Shown here: positions 23,126-32,179 of the stretch, in pieces
Position numbering within the stretch: position 1 is the stretch's first letter
How the letters are laid out: each line of letters starts with the position of its first letter
Source of the DNA: Lachnospiraceae bacterium
GTDB lineage: Bacteria > Bacillota > Clostridia > Lachnospirales > Lachnospiraceae
DNA: 44,405 bases
NCBI GenBank assembly: GCA_017520425.1
Contig: JAFXFO010000037.1
Location: 1 to 44,405 of the forward strand
Direction: 5' to 3'
Position numbers and translations under genes: made by a program
The notes under the pieces: generated by a model
Databases searched by the model: none
Told to the model about the DNA's origin: nothing
Seen by the model: the letters and a program-made list of their open reading frames with translations, nothing else

Positions 23126-24250
23126 ATGGCTGTATATATTGGGTTATTCCTACTGGTGGTGAGTTTGGCACTATCGGTACGGAATGCAGATTATGTACAA
23201 TTTCATATAGGTTTACCTACCCGGGAAAACAAGCTTTCAAGGACTATGGACCGACAGAGAGCCTTTAACATCTGTGTGGCTGCGGCAATTTTTCTGTTGC
23301 TGGCCGGAGTGTCTGCAGCACGAAAAGCAGTGGGGAATGACTACTGGGTCTATCGGTTCCAGTTCAATTTGATTATGCAAAATCGCCATGTATCCTATGA
23401 GCCGGGATTTAATCTGGTGGTATGGGTGTTACAATCCCTCTTTGGATATGATTGCTATTTTCCGGTGTTTGCCTTTTTCTCTATAGCCACAGCCTTCTTT
23501 TTTGTAAAGGCGATTTATGACCAGGGAGAATGGTTTGGTGCCACCGTGTTTTTATTGATGACAGGAGGATACTATTATTCCAGTCTGAACTCCGTAAGGT
23601 ATTATTTCGTGTTGGCAATTGCCATGTATGCCATGAAGTATGTGCTCCGAAAGCAATTCGGTGTGTTTGTGGCATGGATTGTGTTTGCGGCTATGTTCCA
23701 CAAGTCTATTTTGGTGGTGATACCCGCATATCTGATTGCTTATTGGTTGGCAACCCATGAAATTCCTAAGTTTTTATATGTCATAGCAGGGGCCTTTTTG
23801 GTTAGTCTGATGGTATTCAAAGATTTTTACAGAAGGATCATTTTCTTCTTCTATCCTTTTTATGAAGGCTCAGCCTTTGACAAAGTGGATTTTTCGGTGA
23901 CCAATATTGCCAAATGTATGGGTGTGTTGGCGCTATGCTTGATATTTTATAAGGTGATTATCAAGGATAGTGTACCTTTGAAATTTTATTTTTTCCTGAA
24001 TCTGATGGGACTGGCCATATATACCTTTGGTTCCTTTATACCGGAGGTTTCCAGAATCGGGTACTACCTGATTGTATCCCAGATTTTCCTGATACCGTCG
24101 GTACTTATGCGAATCTCCCACAAGGGATGGCGCATCTTCTGGACCGCGGGTGTGGTATTAGCCTTTTTAGGATATTTCGGATTGTTTTTGCGTTCAGCGT
24201 ACAGTATGGATATTCGTATATTGCCCTATCTGAACTGGTTATTTAACTAA
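23126..24250 (+). CDS. EpsG-family polysaccharide polymerase-like membrane protein
   Basis: A 374-residue membrane protein with about ten helices. It fits the EpsG family, which polymerises repeat units on the outer face of the membrane (Wzy-like). Visible family parts: KAVGNDYWVYRFQFNLIMQN early on (conserved GxDYxxY), YEPGFNLVVWVL, GGYYYSSLNSVRYYFVLAIA (matches the SxNxxRQ-type region, here SLNSVRYY), AMFHKSILVVIPAY and EVSRIGYYLIVSQ. The start ATG 23126 has a modest SD (AAAGTGAGG). It follows the Wzz-like gene by 30 bases and is followed after 15 bases by a glycosyltransferase. Confidence 0.85.
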   Translation: MAVYIGLFLLVVSLALSVRNADYVQFHIGLPTRENKLSRTMDRQRAFNICVAAAIFLLLAGVSAARKAVGNDYWVYRFQFNLIMQNRHVSYEPGFNLVVWVLQSLFGYDCYFPVFAFFSIATAFFFVKAIYDQGEWFGATVFLLMTGGYYYSSLNSVRYYFVLAIAMYAMKYVLRKQFGVFVAWIVFAAMFHKSILVVIPAYLIAYWLATHEIPKFLYVIAGAFLVSLMVFKDFYRRIIFFFYPFYEGSAFDKVDFSVTNIAKCMGVLALCLIFYKVIIKDSVPLKFYFFLNLMGLAIYTFGSFIPEVSRIGYYLIVSQIFLIPSVLMRISHKGWRIFWTAGVVLAFLGYFGLFLRSAYSMDIRILPYLNWLFN

Positions 24251-24265
24251 TTGGGAGGTGTAGGT

Positions 24266-25603
24266 ATGAGGATTTTGTGGATTTGCAATATAATGCTACC
24301 CAGAGTGGCAGAGCACTTAGGACTTACCGCCAGCAATAAAGAAGGATGGTTGACCGGCTTGTCGGACACCATTCTGAAAGAGCAGAAAGAGAATCATATT
24401 GAATTGGCTGTGGCATTTCCGATAGGAAGTGCTCTTGCCGAACGAAAAATCACCGTACCGGCCAAAGCAGAGGAAGGTGCGCTGACCTGCTACGCCTTTG
24501 TAGAGGATACCAATCATCCGGAAAACTATCCGGCAGATTTAGAAGGACAAATCAAGGAAGTCGTGGAGGATTGGAAGCCGGATGTGGTGCATTGCTTTGG
24601 TACGGAGTTTCCCCATACTTTGGCAGTTACCAGAGTATGTCCGCCCGATAAGGTGCTGATAGGGATTCAGGGCCTTTGTAAAATTTATGCGGAAAGCTAT
24701 CTGGCGAACCTGCCCAAACGAGTGATTGACAGAGTGACATTCCGAGATTTCCTGAAAAAGGATAGTATTCACAGACAACATATTAAGTTTATACGCAGAG
24801 GGGAACATGAAATAGAGGCGGTTTGTAATGCCGGCCATGTGACGGGCAGAACCTGGATTGACAAGAAATTTACCATGGAAACCAATGATAAGCTGCAGTA
24901 TCATTTTATGAATGAGACATTACGCAGTAATTTCTATGAGGGCAAATGGAACCCGGACAATTGTGAGAAGCACAGTATTTTCCTGAGTCAGGGAGATTAT
25001 CCCATCAAGGGATTGCATTATATGCTGAAGGCCATGCCTAAGATATTGGAAAGCTATCCCGACGCCAAGGTGTATGTAGCAGGCAACAGTATCGTGAATT
25101 ACACAACTTTGAAGGATAAGATTAAGATATCCTCTTACGGCAAATATATCAGAGAGTTAATGAAAAAGAATCAGCTGGAGGACAAGGTGGTTTTCCTTGG
25201 TAAGATGAATGCGGACGAGATGAAGGAGCAGTATTTGCGTTGCGGTACTTTTGTGTGTCCTTCCGTCATTGAGAATTCTCCTAACTCCTTGGGTGAGGCC
25301 ATGTTGTTGGGTGTGCCTTGCGTAACCGCAGAGGTAGGAGGCATTACCTCCATCTTCTATAACGGTCAGGACGGCATCGCGTATCCCGGATATGGTTCCC
25401 CGGAATATGCAGAGGCGGAGGATAAAGAGTCTGCACAGGCCAGAGTACTGGCGCATGCGGTACTGCGTATGTGGTCCGACGAGGAGAAGATGAAGGAATA
25501 TTCCGCCAACGCTTCGGCTCATGCAGCCAGAACTCACGATGGACAGGCTAATTATAAGCGTTTGTTGGAAATCTATGGGGAAATCGCAAAGAAAGAATCA
25601 TGA
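24266..25603 (+). CDS. Glycosyltransferase family 4 (GT-B fold)
   Basis: Cytosolic, membrane-associated sugar transferase, 445 residues. The acceptor domain comprises about residues 1-220 (MRILWICNIMLPRVAEHLGL, DVVHCFGTEFPHTLAVTRVC). The donor domain holds FLSQGDYPIKGLHYMLKAMP, DKVVFLGKMNADEMKEQYLR and the E-x7-E signature VIENSPNSLGEAMLLGVPCV, followed by EVGGITSIFYNGQDGIAYPG. This fits retaining GT4 enzymes. The sugar donor is not predictable. The ATG 24266 follows GGGAGGTG; the longer reading starting at 24251 lacks an SD. The stop overlaps the next gene by 4 bases (ATGA), indicating coupled translation with a second GT4. Confidence 0.9.
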   Translation: MRILWICNIMLPRVAEHLGLTASNKEGWLTGLSDTILKEQKENHIELAVAFPIGSALAERKITVPAKAEEGALTCYAFVEDTNHPENYPADLEGQIKEVVEDWKPDVVHCFGTEFPHTLAVTRVCPPDKVLIGIQGLCKIYAESYLANLPKRVIDRVTFRDFLKKDSIHRQHIKFIRRGEHEIEAVCNAGHVTGRTWIDKKFTMETNDKLQYHFMNETLRSNFYEGKWNPDNCEKHSIFLSQGDYPIKGLHYMLKAMPKILESYPDAKVYVAGNSIVNYTTLKDKIKISSYGKYIRELMKKNQLEDKVVFLGKMNADEMKEQYLRCGTFVCPSVIENSPNSLGEAMLLGVPCVTAEVGGITSIFYNGQDGIAYPGYGSPEYAEAEDKESAQARVLAHAVLRMWSDEEKMKEYSANASAHAARTHDGQANYKRLLEIYGEIAKKES

Positions 25604-26772
25604 GGAAAGACATGAAGGTAACCTTTGTATCGAATTATATCAATCATCACCAGATTCCTTTAAGCAATGTGCTGTACGAGCATCTGGGTGACAATTATAC
25701 ATTTATTCAGACAGAGCCCATGGAAGAGGAACGTATCCGCTTGGGTTGGAATCCTGAGGATGTGCCCCCGTATGTACGTTATGCTTATGAGGAACGTGAG
25801 GCTTGTGAGAAACTGATTTTGGACAGTGATGTGGTCATCTGGGGCGGACTGGAGGACGAAACCATGTTACAGCCCAGACTGCAGGCTGTGAAGCCCATTC
25901 TCCGTTACAGTGAAAGACTGTATAAAACCGGACAATGGAAGGCTGTCAGTCCCAGGGGATTACGTAAGAAATATTTGGACCATACCCGGTATCGCAAGGC
26001 ACCGGTGTATCTTTTGTGCGCAGGGGCCTATGTGGCTTCGGATTTTCATATTGTGAGAGCATACCCGGACAAAATGTTGAAATGGGGATATTTCCCGGAG
26101 TGTAAAGAACATGAAATAGTGAAGCTTTGGGAAGAAAAGGAATATACGGAAGAGAAAAAGGAAATCCTTTGGGCGGCCAGATTTATCGACTGGAAGCATC
26201 CCGAGCTGGTGGTGGAGCTGGCAGAGGAACTGGCGAAGGTTCGCAAGGATTTTCATATTACCATGCTAGGAGGCGGAGAACTGCAGTCTGCCATAGAGAG
26301 CCTGATACAGGAAAAGAAGCTGGAGGCATTTATCACCTTGGCAGGTACTCAAACTCCTTCCGGGGTAAGGGAACTTATGGAGAAAACACCAATATTTTTA
26401 ATGACCAGTGACCGTCAGGAAGGCTGGGGGGCAGTGATGAATGAAGCCATGAACAGTGGTTGTGCGGTGATTGCCAACCGTATGGTGGGCGCAGGACCTT
26501 ATCTGATAGAACATGGTAGAAACGGGTATTTATACAGAAAGGAAACTGCCCGTGAATTGGCGGATTTGATAATCCCTCTTTTGGACCGCAGGGGGCTTTG
26601 CAGGGGAATAGGCGTACAGGCTTATGAAACCATTGCAGGTGAGTGGAACGCCAGGACAGCAGCAGAAAGACTGCTTTTATTGATACAGGATATGGCAGAA
26701 GGGAAGAATCCGCAAATCCGTTGGACAAGCGGTCCCTGTAGCAAGGCAGAAATCATAAAGGAGAGAAGCTAA
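25600..26772 (+). CDS. Glycosyltransferase family 4-like protein
   Basis: The second GT-B type transferase, 390 residues. The N-terminal part reads KVTFVSNYINHHQIPLSNVL, typical of GT4 enzymes that begin with the acceptor loop HHQxP. The donor half has EILWAARFIDWKHPELVVEL, FHITMLGGGELQSAI, FLMTSDRQEGWGAVMNEAMN and SGCAVIANRMVGAGPYLIEH. It probably adds a further sugar of the repeat unit. The last 20 residues (IRWTSGPCSKAEIIKERS) fall outside the fold. Translation begins in the ATGA overlap with the upstream gene; an alternative ATG four codons later (MKVTF) is equally possible. The next gene follows immediately after the stop. Confidence 0.88.
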   Translation: MRKDMKVTFVSNYINHHQIPLSNVLYEHLGDNYTFIQTEPMEEERIRLGWNPEDVPPYVRYAYEEREACEKLILDSDVVIWGGLEDETMLQPRLQAVKPILRYSERLYKTGQWKAVSPRGLRKKYLDHTRYRKAPVYLLCAGAYVASDFHIVRAYPDKMLKWGYFPECKEHEIVKLWEEKEYTEEKKEILWAARFIDWKHPELVVELAEELAKVRKDFHITMLGGGELQSAIESLIQEKKLEAFITLAGTQTPSGVRELMEKTPIFLMTSDRQEGWGAVMNEAMNSGCAVIANRMVGAGPYLIEHGRNGYLYRKETARELADLIIPLLDRRGLCRGIGVQAYETIAGEWNARTAAERLLLLIQDMAEGKNPQIRWTSGPCSKAEIIKERS

Positions 26773-27759
26773 ATGGAAACAACCTTAATCAGTGTTGTGG
26801 TTCCGGTTTATAATATTGAGGACTATTTAGAAAGATGTGTGAACAGCATATGTGCTCAGACCTATCAGAATCTGGAGATTTTGTTGGTGGATGACGGTTC
26901 TACGGACGGTAGTGGTGCATTATGTGATGAACTGGCGAAGGTGGACAGTCGTATTCGGGTATTTCACAAGCAAAACGGGGGGTCCTCATCCGCCCGCAAT
27001 TTAGGCATTGCCCAGGCTAAGGGAGCCTATGTGGGATTTGTAGATAGTGACGATTATATTTCAGACAATATGTATGAACTGCTGTGGAAGGCTGTGGAAC
27101 AGTATGAATGTGAAATTGCCCAAATCGGAAGAGATGAGATAGATGAGCAGGGCAATGAGTTACCCAATATTTGTGAACCGCCTGAGGAAGAGGTGATGAT
27201 ACCTTCAGAAGATTTCCTAAGGGAGATGCTTTTGCATAAGGGAGACTGTTCCTTTTGTACCAAGCTGGTGAAGAGGGAGCTCTTTGATATAGCCGGATTT
27301 CCGAAAGGGGAGTTGAATGAAGACTTTCATCTGTTGGTGAAGCTTTTGCCCCATATCAAAGGGGTCGTTTCCATGCCACAGCAGACCTATCACGTGTTTT
27401 ATCGTCTGGGAAGCAATACCCGTAAAAAGGATCCGGATGCTTTTTCCAGAGTGTTTACGGACAATGTAAGGAATGCAGATATGGCAGAGCAGATGGTAGC
27501 GAAGGAGTATCCGGGATTAAAGGATATTGCATTCCGATTCGGCATGCATCAACGCCTGGAGTATCTTTTGCATATCCCCGTATCCAAAATGAATGGGGAG
27601 ACAGAACGCTATGCAGATATTTGTAAATATGTAAAAAAGAATTGTATGAAGGCATGGAAGAGTCCTTATCTGACTAAGAAGAATAAGGTATATCTGACTT
27701 TGTTTGCCATAGCACCCAGGACTGTAAGGGTGGTGCATAAAAAGCTGAAAAGATTGTAG
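26773..27759 (+). CDS. Glycosyltransferase family 2
   Basis: An inverting GT-A enzyme, 328 residues. The nucleotide-binding start is VVVPVYNIEDYLERCVNSIC, then LEILLVDDGSTDGSGALCDE and the metal-binding DxD region GFVDSDDYISDNMYELLWKA; the RNLGIAQAKG motif lies between them. After residue 115 the sequence covers an acceptor-specific part (CSFCTKLVKRELFDIAGFPK, then GELNEDFHLLVKLLPH, with ED as likely catalytic base region). A basic C-terminus (YLTKKNKVYLTLFAIAPRTV, RVVHKKLKRL) suggests membrane contact. AAGGAGAGAAGCTAA directly precedes the ATG, with no gap to the previous stop codon. The substrate is not predictable. Confidence 0.93.
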   Translation: METTLISVVVPVYNIEDYLERCVNSICAQTYQNLEILLVDDGSTDGSGALCDELAKVDSRIRVFHKQNGGSSSARNLGIAQAKGAYVGFVDSDDYISDNMYELLWKAVEQYECEIAQIGRDEIDEQGNELPNICEPPEEEVMIPSEDFLREMLLHKGDCSFCTKLVKRELFDIAGFPKGELNEDFHLLVKLLPHIKGVVSMPQQTYHVFYRLGSNTRKKDPDAFSRVFTDNVRNADMAEQMVAKEYPGLKDIAFRFGMHQRLEYLLHIPVSKMNGETERYADICKYVKKNCMKAWKSPYLTKKNKVYLTLFAIAPRTVRVVHKKLKRL

Positions 27760-27774
27760 GAAAGGAGCAATGGT

Positions 27775-28653
27775 ATGCGTATCAGGATGAAAATACTCAC
27801 AAAAAAGCAGATGGTGATGTGTGCCATTGCCGTTTTGATTGTTGCAGGACTTTTACTTGTGACATTTTGGAAGAAGGATAAACCGCTTACGTATGATATC
27901 GTGGTTCTTGGTGACAGTATTGTAGGCAATCCGGTTTCGGGTGGTAATACATTTCCGGAGCTTTTGGAGGAGAAGCTGGGAGTCTCTGTACTAAACGGAG
28001 GTCTGGGCGGTACATCTATGTCCGTGTGTTCTGAGAAAAGGTGGGGCTCCGTAGTCAATACGGAATGGAGCATGGTGAAGCTGGCAGAGGCTATTGCTTA
28101 TGATGACTGGAAAAGCCAGAAAGCGACTATGGCTTATGCCCAGAGCTATAGTGAAGTCAATAACCAGTCACTGGATTATTTTCAGGAAACCATGGACCGT
28201 TTAAGCCAAGTGGATTTTTCGCAGGTAAAGGTGCTTGTGATAGAGCATGGAAGTAATGACTACAATGGTGGAGTTCCTCTGGATAATCCGGAGAATAAGT
28301 ATGATATAACTACTTTTGGCGGAGCTTTGCGTAAAAGCTTAAAAGTTTTACAGAAGGCTTATCCGGATATGAGGATTGTACTGTTTTCACCTATTTATTG
28401 TGCATTGGGAGAAAACAACAGGGATAAATGTTATGATACCAAGTATGGTAGTGGCGGCTTTTTACCGGAATATATAGAGATGGAAAAAGAAATCGCCAAA
28501 GAGTTTGGAGTGGAATGGCTGGATGCTTATCATGAATCAGGCATCGGAGAAGGGAATGTTTCGGAGTATTTGGAGGACTATTTACACCCCAATGCAAAGG
28601 GGCATGAATTGTTAAGTGATTTTCTGGAAGAATATCTGTCAGAGAAGAAGTAA
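27775..28653 (+). CDS. Membrane-anchored SGNH/GDSL esterase or acyltransferase
   Basis: A 292-residue protein, presumably working outside the membrane to remove or transfer acyl groups on the polysaccharide. A signal-anchor helix lies at about 13-31 (MVMCAIAVLIVAGLLLVTFW). The SGNH catalytic set is visible: S48 in LGDSIVGNP (block I), a Gly in NGGLGGTSM (block II), N161 in EHGSNDYNGG (block III), and D268/H271 in DYLHPNAKGHELL (block V). Length is normal for a single SGNH domain plus anchor. An ATG at 27775 preceded by AAAGGAGCAATGGT is used; ATG 27787 is an alternative. It sits inside the exopolysaccharide operon, which argues for polysaccharide decoration, though the actual acyl group is unknown. 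Confidence 0.88.
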   Translation: MRIRMKILTKKQMVMCAIAVLIVAGLLLVTFWKKDKPLTYDIVVLGDSIVGNPVSGGNTFPELLEEKLGVSVLNGGLGGTSMSVCSEKRWGSVVNTEWSMVKLAEAIAYDDWKSQKATMAYAQSYSEVNNQSLDYFQETMDRLSQVDFSQVKVLVIEHGSNDYNGGVPLDNPENKYDITTFGGALRKSLKVLQKAYPDMRIVLFSPIYCALGENNRDKCYDTKYGSGGFLPEYIEMEKEIAKEFGVEWLDAYHESGIGEGNVSEYLEDYLHPNAKGHELLSDFLEEYLSEKK

Positions 28654-28671
28654 GGTATAGAAGGTTGGAGC

Positions 28672-30048
28672 ATGAAGAAGCTGGAGAAAATAATCGGACT
28701 TACAATTTATATATGGATGGGGATTCAGATTGCTCTTGGTGTGATTTGGGGAATCTGCAATATGAATAAGCTTCCGGTTTTTGAGGAAAGCCGGGAGTTG
28801 CTGGCTATGAGCCAGAACCTTGTGGCAGATGATTATACAGGGTATCTTTATTTGCTATTGCTTCGGGGATGCACCATGGTGGCTGACCTGTTAGGTGTAT
28901 CGGTGGGATTGTTTTTGTATCCGGTACAATTATTGATTGCCTATCTTTGTTATGAGTATTTTTTACATAAGGTGGTTTTCAGAGAGCAGGGACAACGCTT
29001 ACAGGCAAGAAAAAGGATGCCTTTTTATGTGGGCTTTATCTTGACCATTCCTATGGTGCTTCAGGTCCACATGGCAGTGTTACCTTATTCCCTTGCTTCC
29101 TCATTATTAGTGGCATTAATGGCTAAGATGATATCACTTTGCGTTTCGGAGACCGGGGAAAAGAAGGCAGACGCCATACAGGTGGCAGTGCTGTGGATTC
29201 TTGGTGCATTGATTTGTCCGGATTACGGGTGGCTATGCGGATTTGGCGTAGCAGGCGGTGTGATTTGGTATGTGTTGGCACATAAGCATTTGTGTGGAAG
29301 GTTGCTGTTAGGGGCATTAGTGGCTATATTGTGCATAGTTGGTAGCAATGCGTTTTTGCAAACTCCCGGAAGTAATGGAAAAATGCAAAAATTTCCGGAA
29401 AGTGTATTATTACGCAGTGTGGTTTGGCCGAGTTTCGTGGAACTCTCCTTTTTCTGGCCCCAGGAGGTCCGTGACAATTGGACTACGGAAGAGTTGATGA
29501 TTCTATCTATGTCTCCGGAACGTGTGAGTGAAGAATTCGGACCGGTGATGGAACAGAAGCTGGGTGTAGAGGAAGCTCGCAGAGTTTACAGAGAAATGAT
29601 AAAACAGACCATAAAGATGAATACCCGGGATGTGATAACCGGGATGGGGCAGGAGGCAGCAGCATACCTTTGTCCGCCTGTGTCTGTAAAGGTACAGTTG
29701 CAAGGCGTGGGAGATTCTTACACCGGCTGGAATTACGGCAGAATGAAGGATTATGCCCCACAGGTCACCAAATATTATGTGGAGTGTGCACTGAGTGCAT
29801 GGATTTATCTGTTGGTGGCAACGGGTTTCCTGTGTATTTGCCGGATTCGGCCCGGGCAGTGGCAACCCAAAGGGAAAAAGGTCAGACTTTACGGTACATT
29901 GGTGTATGCCGGTAGTATGATTCTTGTTGTGGATGTTTGGTATGTGCTGGTAAGCGGTAATATGCAGGATTATCTGAAGGTGCCCATGATTACTGCACTT
30001 TGGGCAATGGGTATCATAGGAGTGCTTCGCAGGTCAGAGGGAGCATAG
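28672..30048 (+). CDS. Polytopic membrane protein of the exopolysaccharide operon, unknown function
   Basis: A 458-residue protein with about ten hydrophobic helices. Between helix eight or so and the last three there is a roughly 120-residue polar loop (LRSVVWPSFVELSFFWPQEV to GRMKDYAPQVTKYYVE). A number of N-terminal features (MKKLEKIIGLTIYIWMGIQI, YTGYLYLLLLRGCTMVADLL) recall the multi-helix GT-C type transferases and polymerases, but the acidic loop-1 motif of GT-C enzymes is not evident. It might be a polymerase, ligase or helper for attaching the polymer. No flippase signature was seen. It lies 18 bases after the SGNH gene and closes the operon, with a terminator 8 bases after the stop. 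No firm family match. Confidence 0.7.
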   Translation: MKKLEKIIGLTIYIWMGIQIALGVIWGICNMNKLPVFEESRELLAMSQNLVADDYTGYLYLLLLRGCTMVADLLGVSVGLFLYPVQLLIAYLCYEYFLHKVVFREQGQRLQARKRMPFYVGFILTIPMVLQVHMAVLPYSLASSLLVALMAKMISLCVSETGEKKADAIQVAVLWILGALICPDYGWLCGFGVAGGVIWYVLAHKHLCGRLLLGALVAILCIVGSNAFLQTPGSNGKMQKFPESVLLRSVVWPSFVELSFFWPQEVRDNWTTEELMILSMSPERVSEEFGPVMEQKLGVEEARRVYREMIKQTIKMNTRDVITGMGQEAAAYLCPPVSVKVQLQGVGDSYTGWNYGRMKDYAPQVTKYYVECALSAWIYLLVATGFLCICRIRPGQWQPKGKKVRLYGTLVYAGSMILVVDVWYVLVSGNMQDYLKVPMITALWAMGIIGVLRRSEGA

Positions 30049-30055
30049 AATGAGA

Positions 30056-30088
30056 AAGCTGCGACCTAATTATAGGTTGCAGCTTTTT
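30056..30088 (+). terminator. Terminator of the exopolysaccharide operon
   Basis: AAGCTGCGACCTA and TAGGTTGCAGCTT pair with an ATTA loop, followed by TTTTT. It may also act weakly for the convergent HAD gene, whose stop lies 15 bases beyond. Confidence 0.85.
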
Positions 30089-30102
30089 GCATTAGGGTAA
30101 AT

Positions 30103-30906
30103 TTATGATTGTCTGATGGCTTCCAGAAGTTCTCTTACATCCTCAAAGCGATAGGTGGCAGGATAAGGGGTATCTGCCATGTACTCAGCCTTTGCTTCTC
30201 CGGTATAAACCACGCAGGTATCCACACCGGCATTGATGCCGCAGGCAATATCGGTATAAAGGCGGTCGCCAACCACCAGTGTTTCTTCATCCGTAAAGCC
30301 GCTTGCCTTCTGGCAGACACGAACCACTTCTGCGCTGGGCTTGCCAAGATAGGTGGGTTTCTTACCTGTGGAGTGGGTAATCATCTCGCAAATGGCACCG
30401 CAGTCCGGGATAAAGCCGAAGTCGATAGGGCAGCAAAGGTCCGGGTTGGTGGCATAAAAAGGGATATCGGTGGTGGAAAGCACCTTGCATGCCTCGATGA
30501 GCTTGCCATAGTTTAATTCGCTGTCATAAGCCACCACCACACAGGCAATATTCTCTTGGCAGGTTTCTACGATGTGGAGACCGTTTTTGCACAGTTCTGC
30601 AATAAAAGAAGCGGTGCCCAGTACGAAAATTTTCTCCTGCTTGTAGTTTTTCAGTAGAAACTGAAGCATCATATAGCCGGAGGTGATAAACAAATCCTCC
30701 GTGGTTTCCAGCCCGAATGCATGGCGGAATTTTTCCACATAGTCGCTGTTGCTTTTGGTAGAGTTGTTGGTAATGTAATAAGCCTTACCGCCAACTTCCT
30801 CAATGTAATTCAAAAGTTCTAAGGTGCCATCCAGCAAATCATTGCCTACTGCGATGGTGCCGTCTATATCAAATAAAAATAGTTTTTTCTGTGATAAATG
30901 GTTCAT
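30103..30906 (-). CDS. HAD-IIA family phosphatase (NagD/PNPP-like)
   Basis: A 267-residue cytosolic HAD hydrolase that removes phosphate from small sugar- or nucleotide-phosphates. Motif I is LFLFDIDGTIAVGN (nucleophile D13, acid D15). Motif II is YYITNNSTKS. Motif III is KPTYLGKPSAEVV (Lys) and motif IV is LVVGDRLYTDIACGINAGVD. The large cap between motifs II and III (with CVVVAYDSELNYGKLIEACK and ATNPDLCCPI) is the type C2A cap of NagD. The length is normal. GGGAGAT lies before the ATG on the minus strand. It is convergent with the exopolysaccharide operon and divergent from the SUFU gene. It may act as a housekeeping phosphatase; the substrate is not predictable. Confidence 0.92.
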   Translation of the reverse strand: MNHLSQKKLFLFDIDGTIAVGNDLLDGTLELLNYIEEVGGKAYYITNNSTKSNSDYVEKFRHAFGLETTEDLFITSGYMMLQFLLKNYKQEKIFVLGTASFIAELCKNGLHIVETCQENIACVVVAYDSELNYGKLIEACKVLSTTDIPFYATNPDLCCPIDFGFIPDCGAICEMITHSTGKKPTYLGKPSAEVVRVCQKASGFTDEETLVVGDRLYTDIACGINAGVDTCVVYTGEAKAEYMADTPYPATYRFEDVRELLEAIRQS

Positions 30907-30979
30907 AAATAATCTCCCTGAAGTGATGAGTTTGCAATTGATAAGATTATACCATAAGTTGAAAAATTGTGATACTTTT

Positions 30980-31010
30980 TTGTGGCTAAGAGGGCGTAAA
31001 TCTGATACAC
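30980..31010 (+). promoter_or_regulatory. Probable promoter region shared in sequence with 1196-1227
   Basis: TTGTGG (30980-30985) and an extended -10 TGATACACT (31002-31010) with a 19-base spacer lie 41 bases before the SUFU gene start. The segment 30989-31007 is 18/19 identical to 1205-1223, which lies before the AGCS remnant. The spacing is not ideal. Confidence 0.4.
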
Positions 31011-31050
31011 TGAAAGATAAGGATAATATGTACTTGAGGAGGGTAACACC

Positions 31051-32160
31051 GTGGGAATTTTGGATAAGTTGAGTAAGAAGACAAGCGAACCGGAAATTAT
31101 TATTGAGAGTAATTCGCCGGTATGTGATATACAGGCTTTTGTGGAAAAGACAGATACCTGTTACTATTTATATTTATGGGGAAATCCTACCAGTGAAAAA
31201 CGCTATATAAAGTTATGCTGGATTTGTAATAGAGCTAAGGCACCGAAGACTTTGGATAAAAAGGCAATGGAAAAGGGACAGGCACCCATGATGCCGGAAG
31301 AGTTTGTAGCCCATGATTTAAATGGAATGGAACTGGATGCGGATAAGTTGGAACTGGTATGGTTTGCTGAAGGAGATGCAGTATCATTGCTTTCAGACGG
31401 ACAATTGATTGGTGTAATACCCGGCTGGGCAGGCGAGGAGAATCAGTTTTATGGATATTCTAAGTATGCCAAGGGGATGGGGAATTATGCATGGGAATTA
31501 ACAAATGCGGAACCCGTATTAATGAAACGTACAAAAGAAAACAGAGAATTTTGGGCAGCATTTGATTCGGATTATTGGACGAAAGTTCAAACGTTGCATA
31601 TAGAGGCATTAGAACAATTTTTTGGTAAGCACGAGAAATATTTTGCTATTGATGGTGGGAAATTCCCACCGAAAGCATTACTTACCGGTACTCGTGATGA
31701 TATAGTGTATGGTATTACTGCGGGAGTAAGTCTGATTCCCATGCCTAAGACAGAGCAATATTTTCAGGAAGAAGAACTTACAAAGAATCATAGAATAGAG
31801 TTCGGATTTGCAACAATAGAGCAGCACAGAGCACTTAGTAATATGTTTTATTCCACAATGTCATGGCTGGCTGCTTATCCTTGGAAGGAAGCTACCTTCT
31901 TTGCACACGGACATACAATACCATTTAAAAATATTAAAGGATATGAAGCTATTTTATTTGTGAATCCAAGGTTAGTTCCCGGATTGGAACAACCGGATTA
32001 TAAGGAATTTACAGAGGATATAAGTTTGTTATGGTTGATTCCGCTAACCTCACAGGAATATGAGTTTGCCATGAATGAGGGAAGCCAGGCGCTTATCGAG
32101 CGTGCAGACGATTTAAAGAATATACATGTTTTTGATGGAAAGCCTAAGTTTATAGGGTGA
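31051..32160 (+). CDS. Suppressor-of-fused (SUFU) domain protein
   Basis: A 369-residue cytosolic protein. The second half (about 185-365) shows the bacterial SUFU pattern: [60 protein letters not shown], then [20 protein letters not shown] ending in [11 protein letters not shown]. The first 180 residues form a separate domain ([40 protein letters not shown]) that I cannot name. In bacteria SUFU domains are described as immunity proteins of polymorphic toxins, but many stand alone. No toxin gene is adjacent. The start is GTG 31051, with GAGGAGGG 8-14 bases upstream. Exonuclease III follows after 19 bases on the same strand, without apparent functional link. Confidence 0.8.
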   Translation: MGILDKLSKKTSEPEIIIESNSPVCDIQAFVEKTDTCYYLYLWGNPTSEKRYIKLCWICNRAKAPKTLDKKAMEKGQAPMMPEEFVAHDLNGMELDADKLELVWFAEGDAVSLLSDGQLIGVIPGWAGEENQFYGYSKYAKGMGNYAWELTNAEPVLMKRTKENREFWAAFDSDYWTKVQTLHIEALEQFFGKHEKYFAIDGGKFPPKALLTGTRDDIVYGITAGVSLIPMPKTEQYFQEEELTKNHRIEFGFATIEQHRALSNMFYSTMSWLAAYPWKEATFFAHGHTIPFKNIKGYEAILFVNPRLVPGLEQPDYKEFTEDISLLWLIPLTSQEYEFAMNEGSQALIERADDLKNIHVFDGKPKFIG

Positions 32161-32179
32161 TAGGAGGAATATAGAGAAT

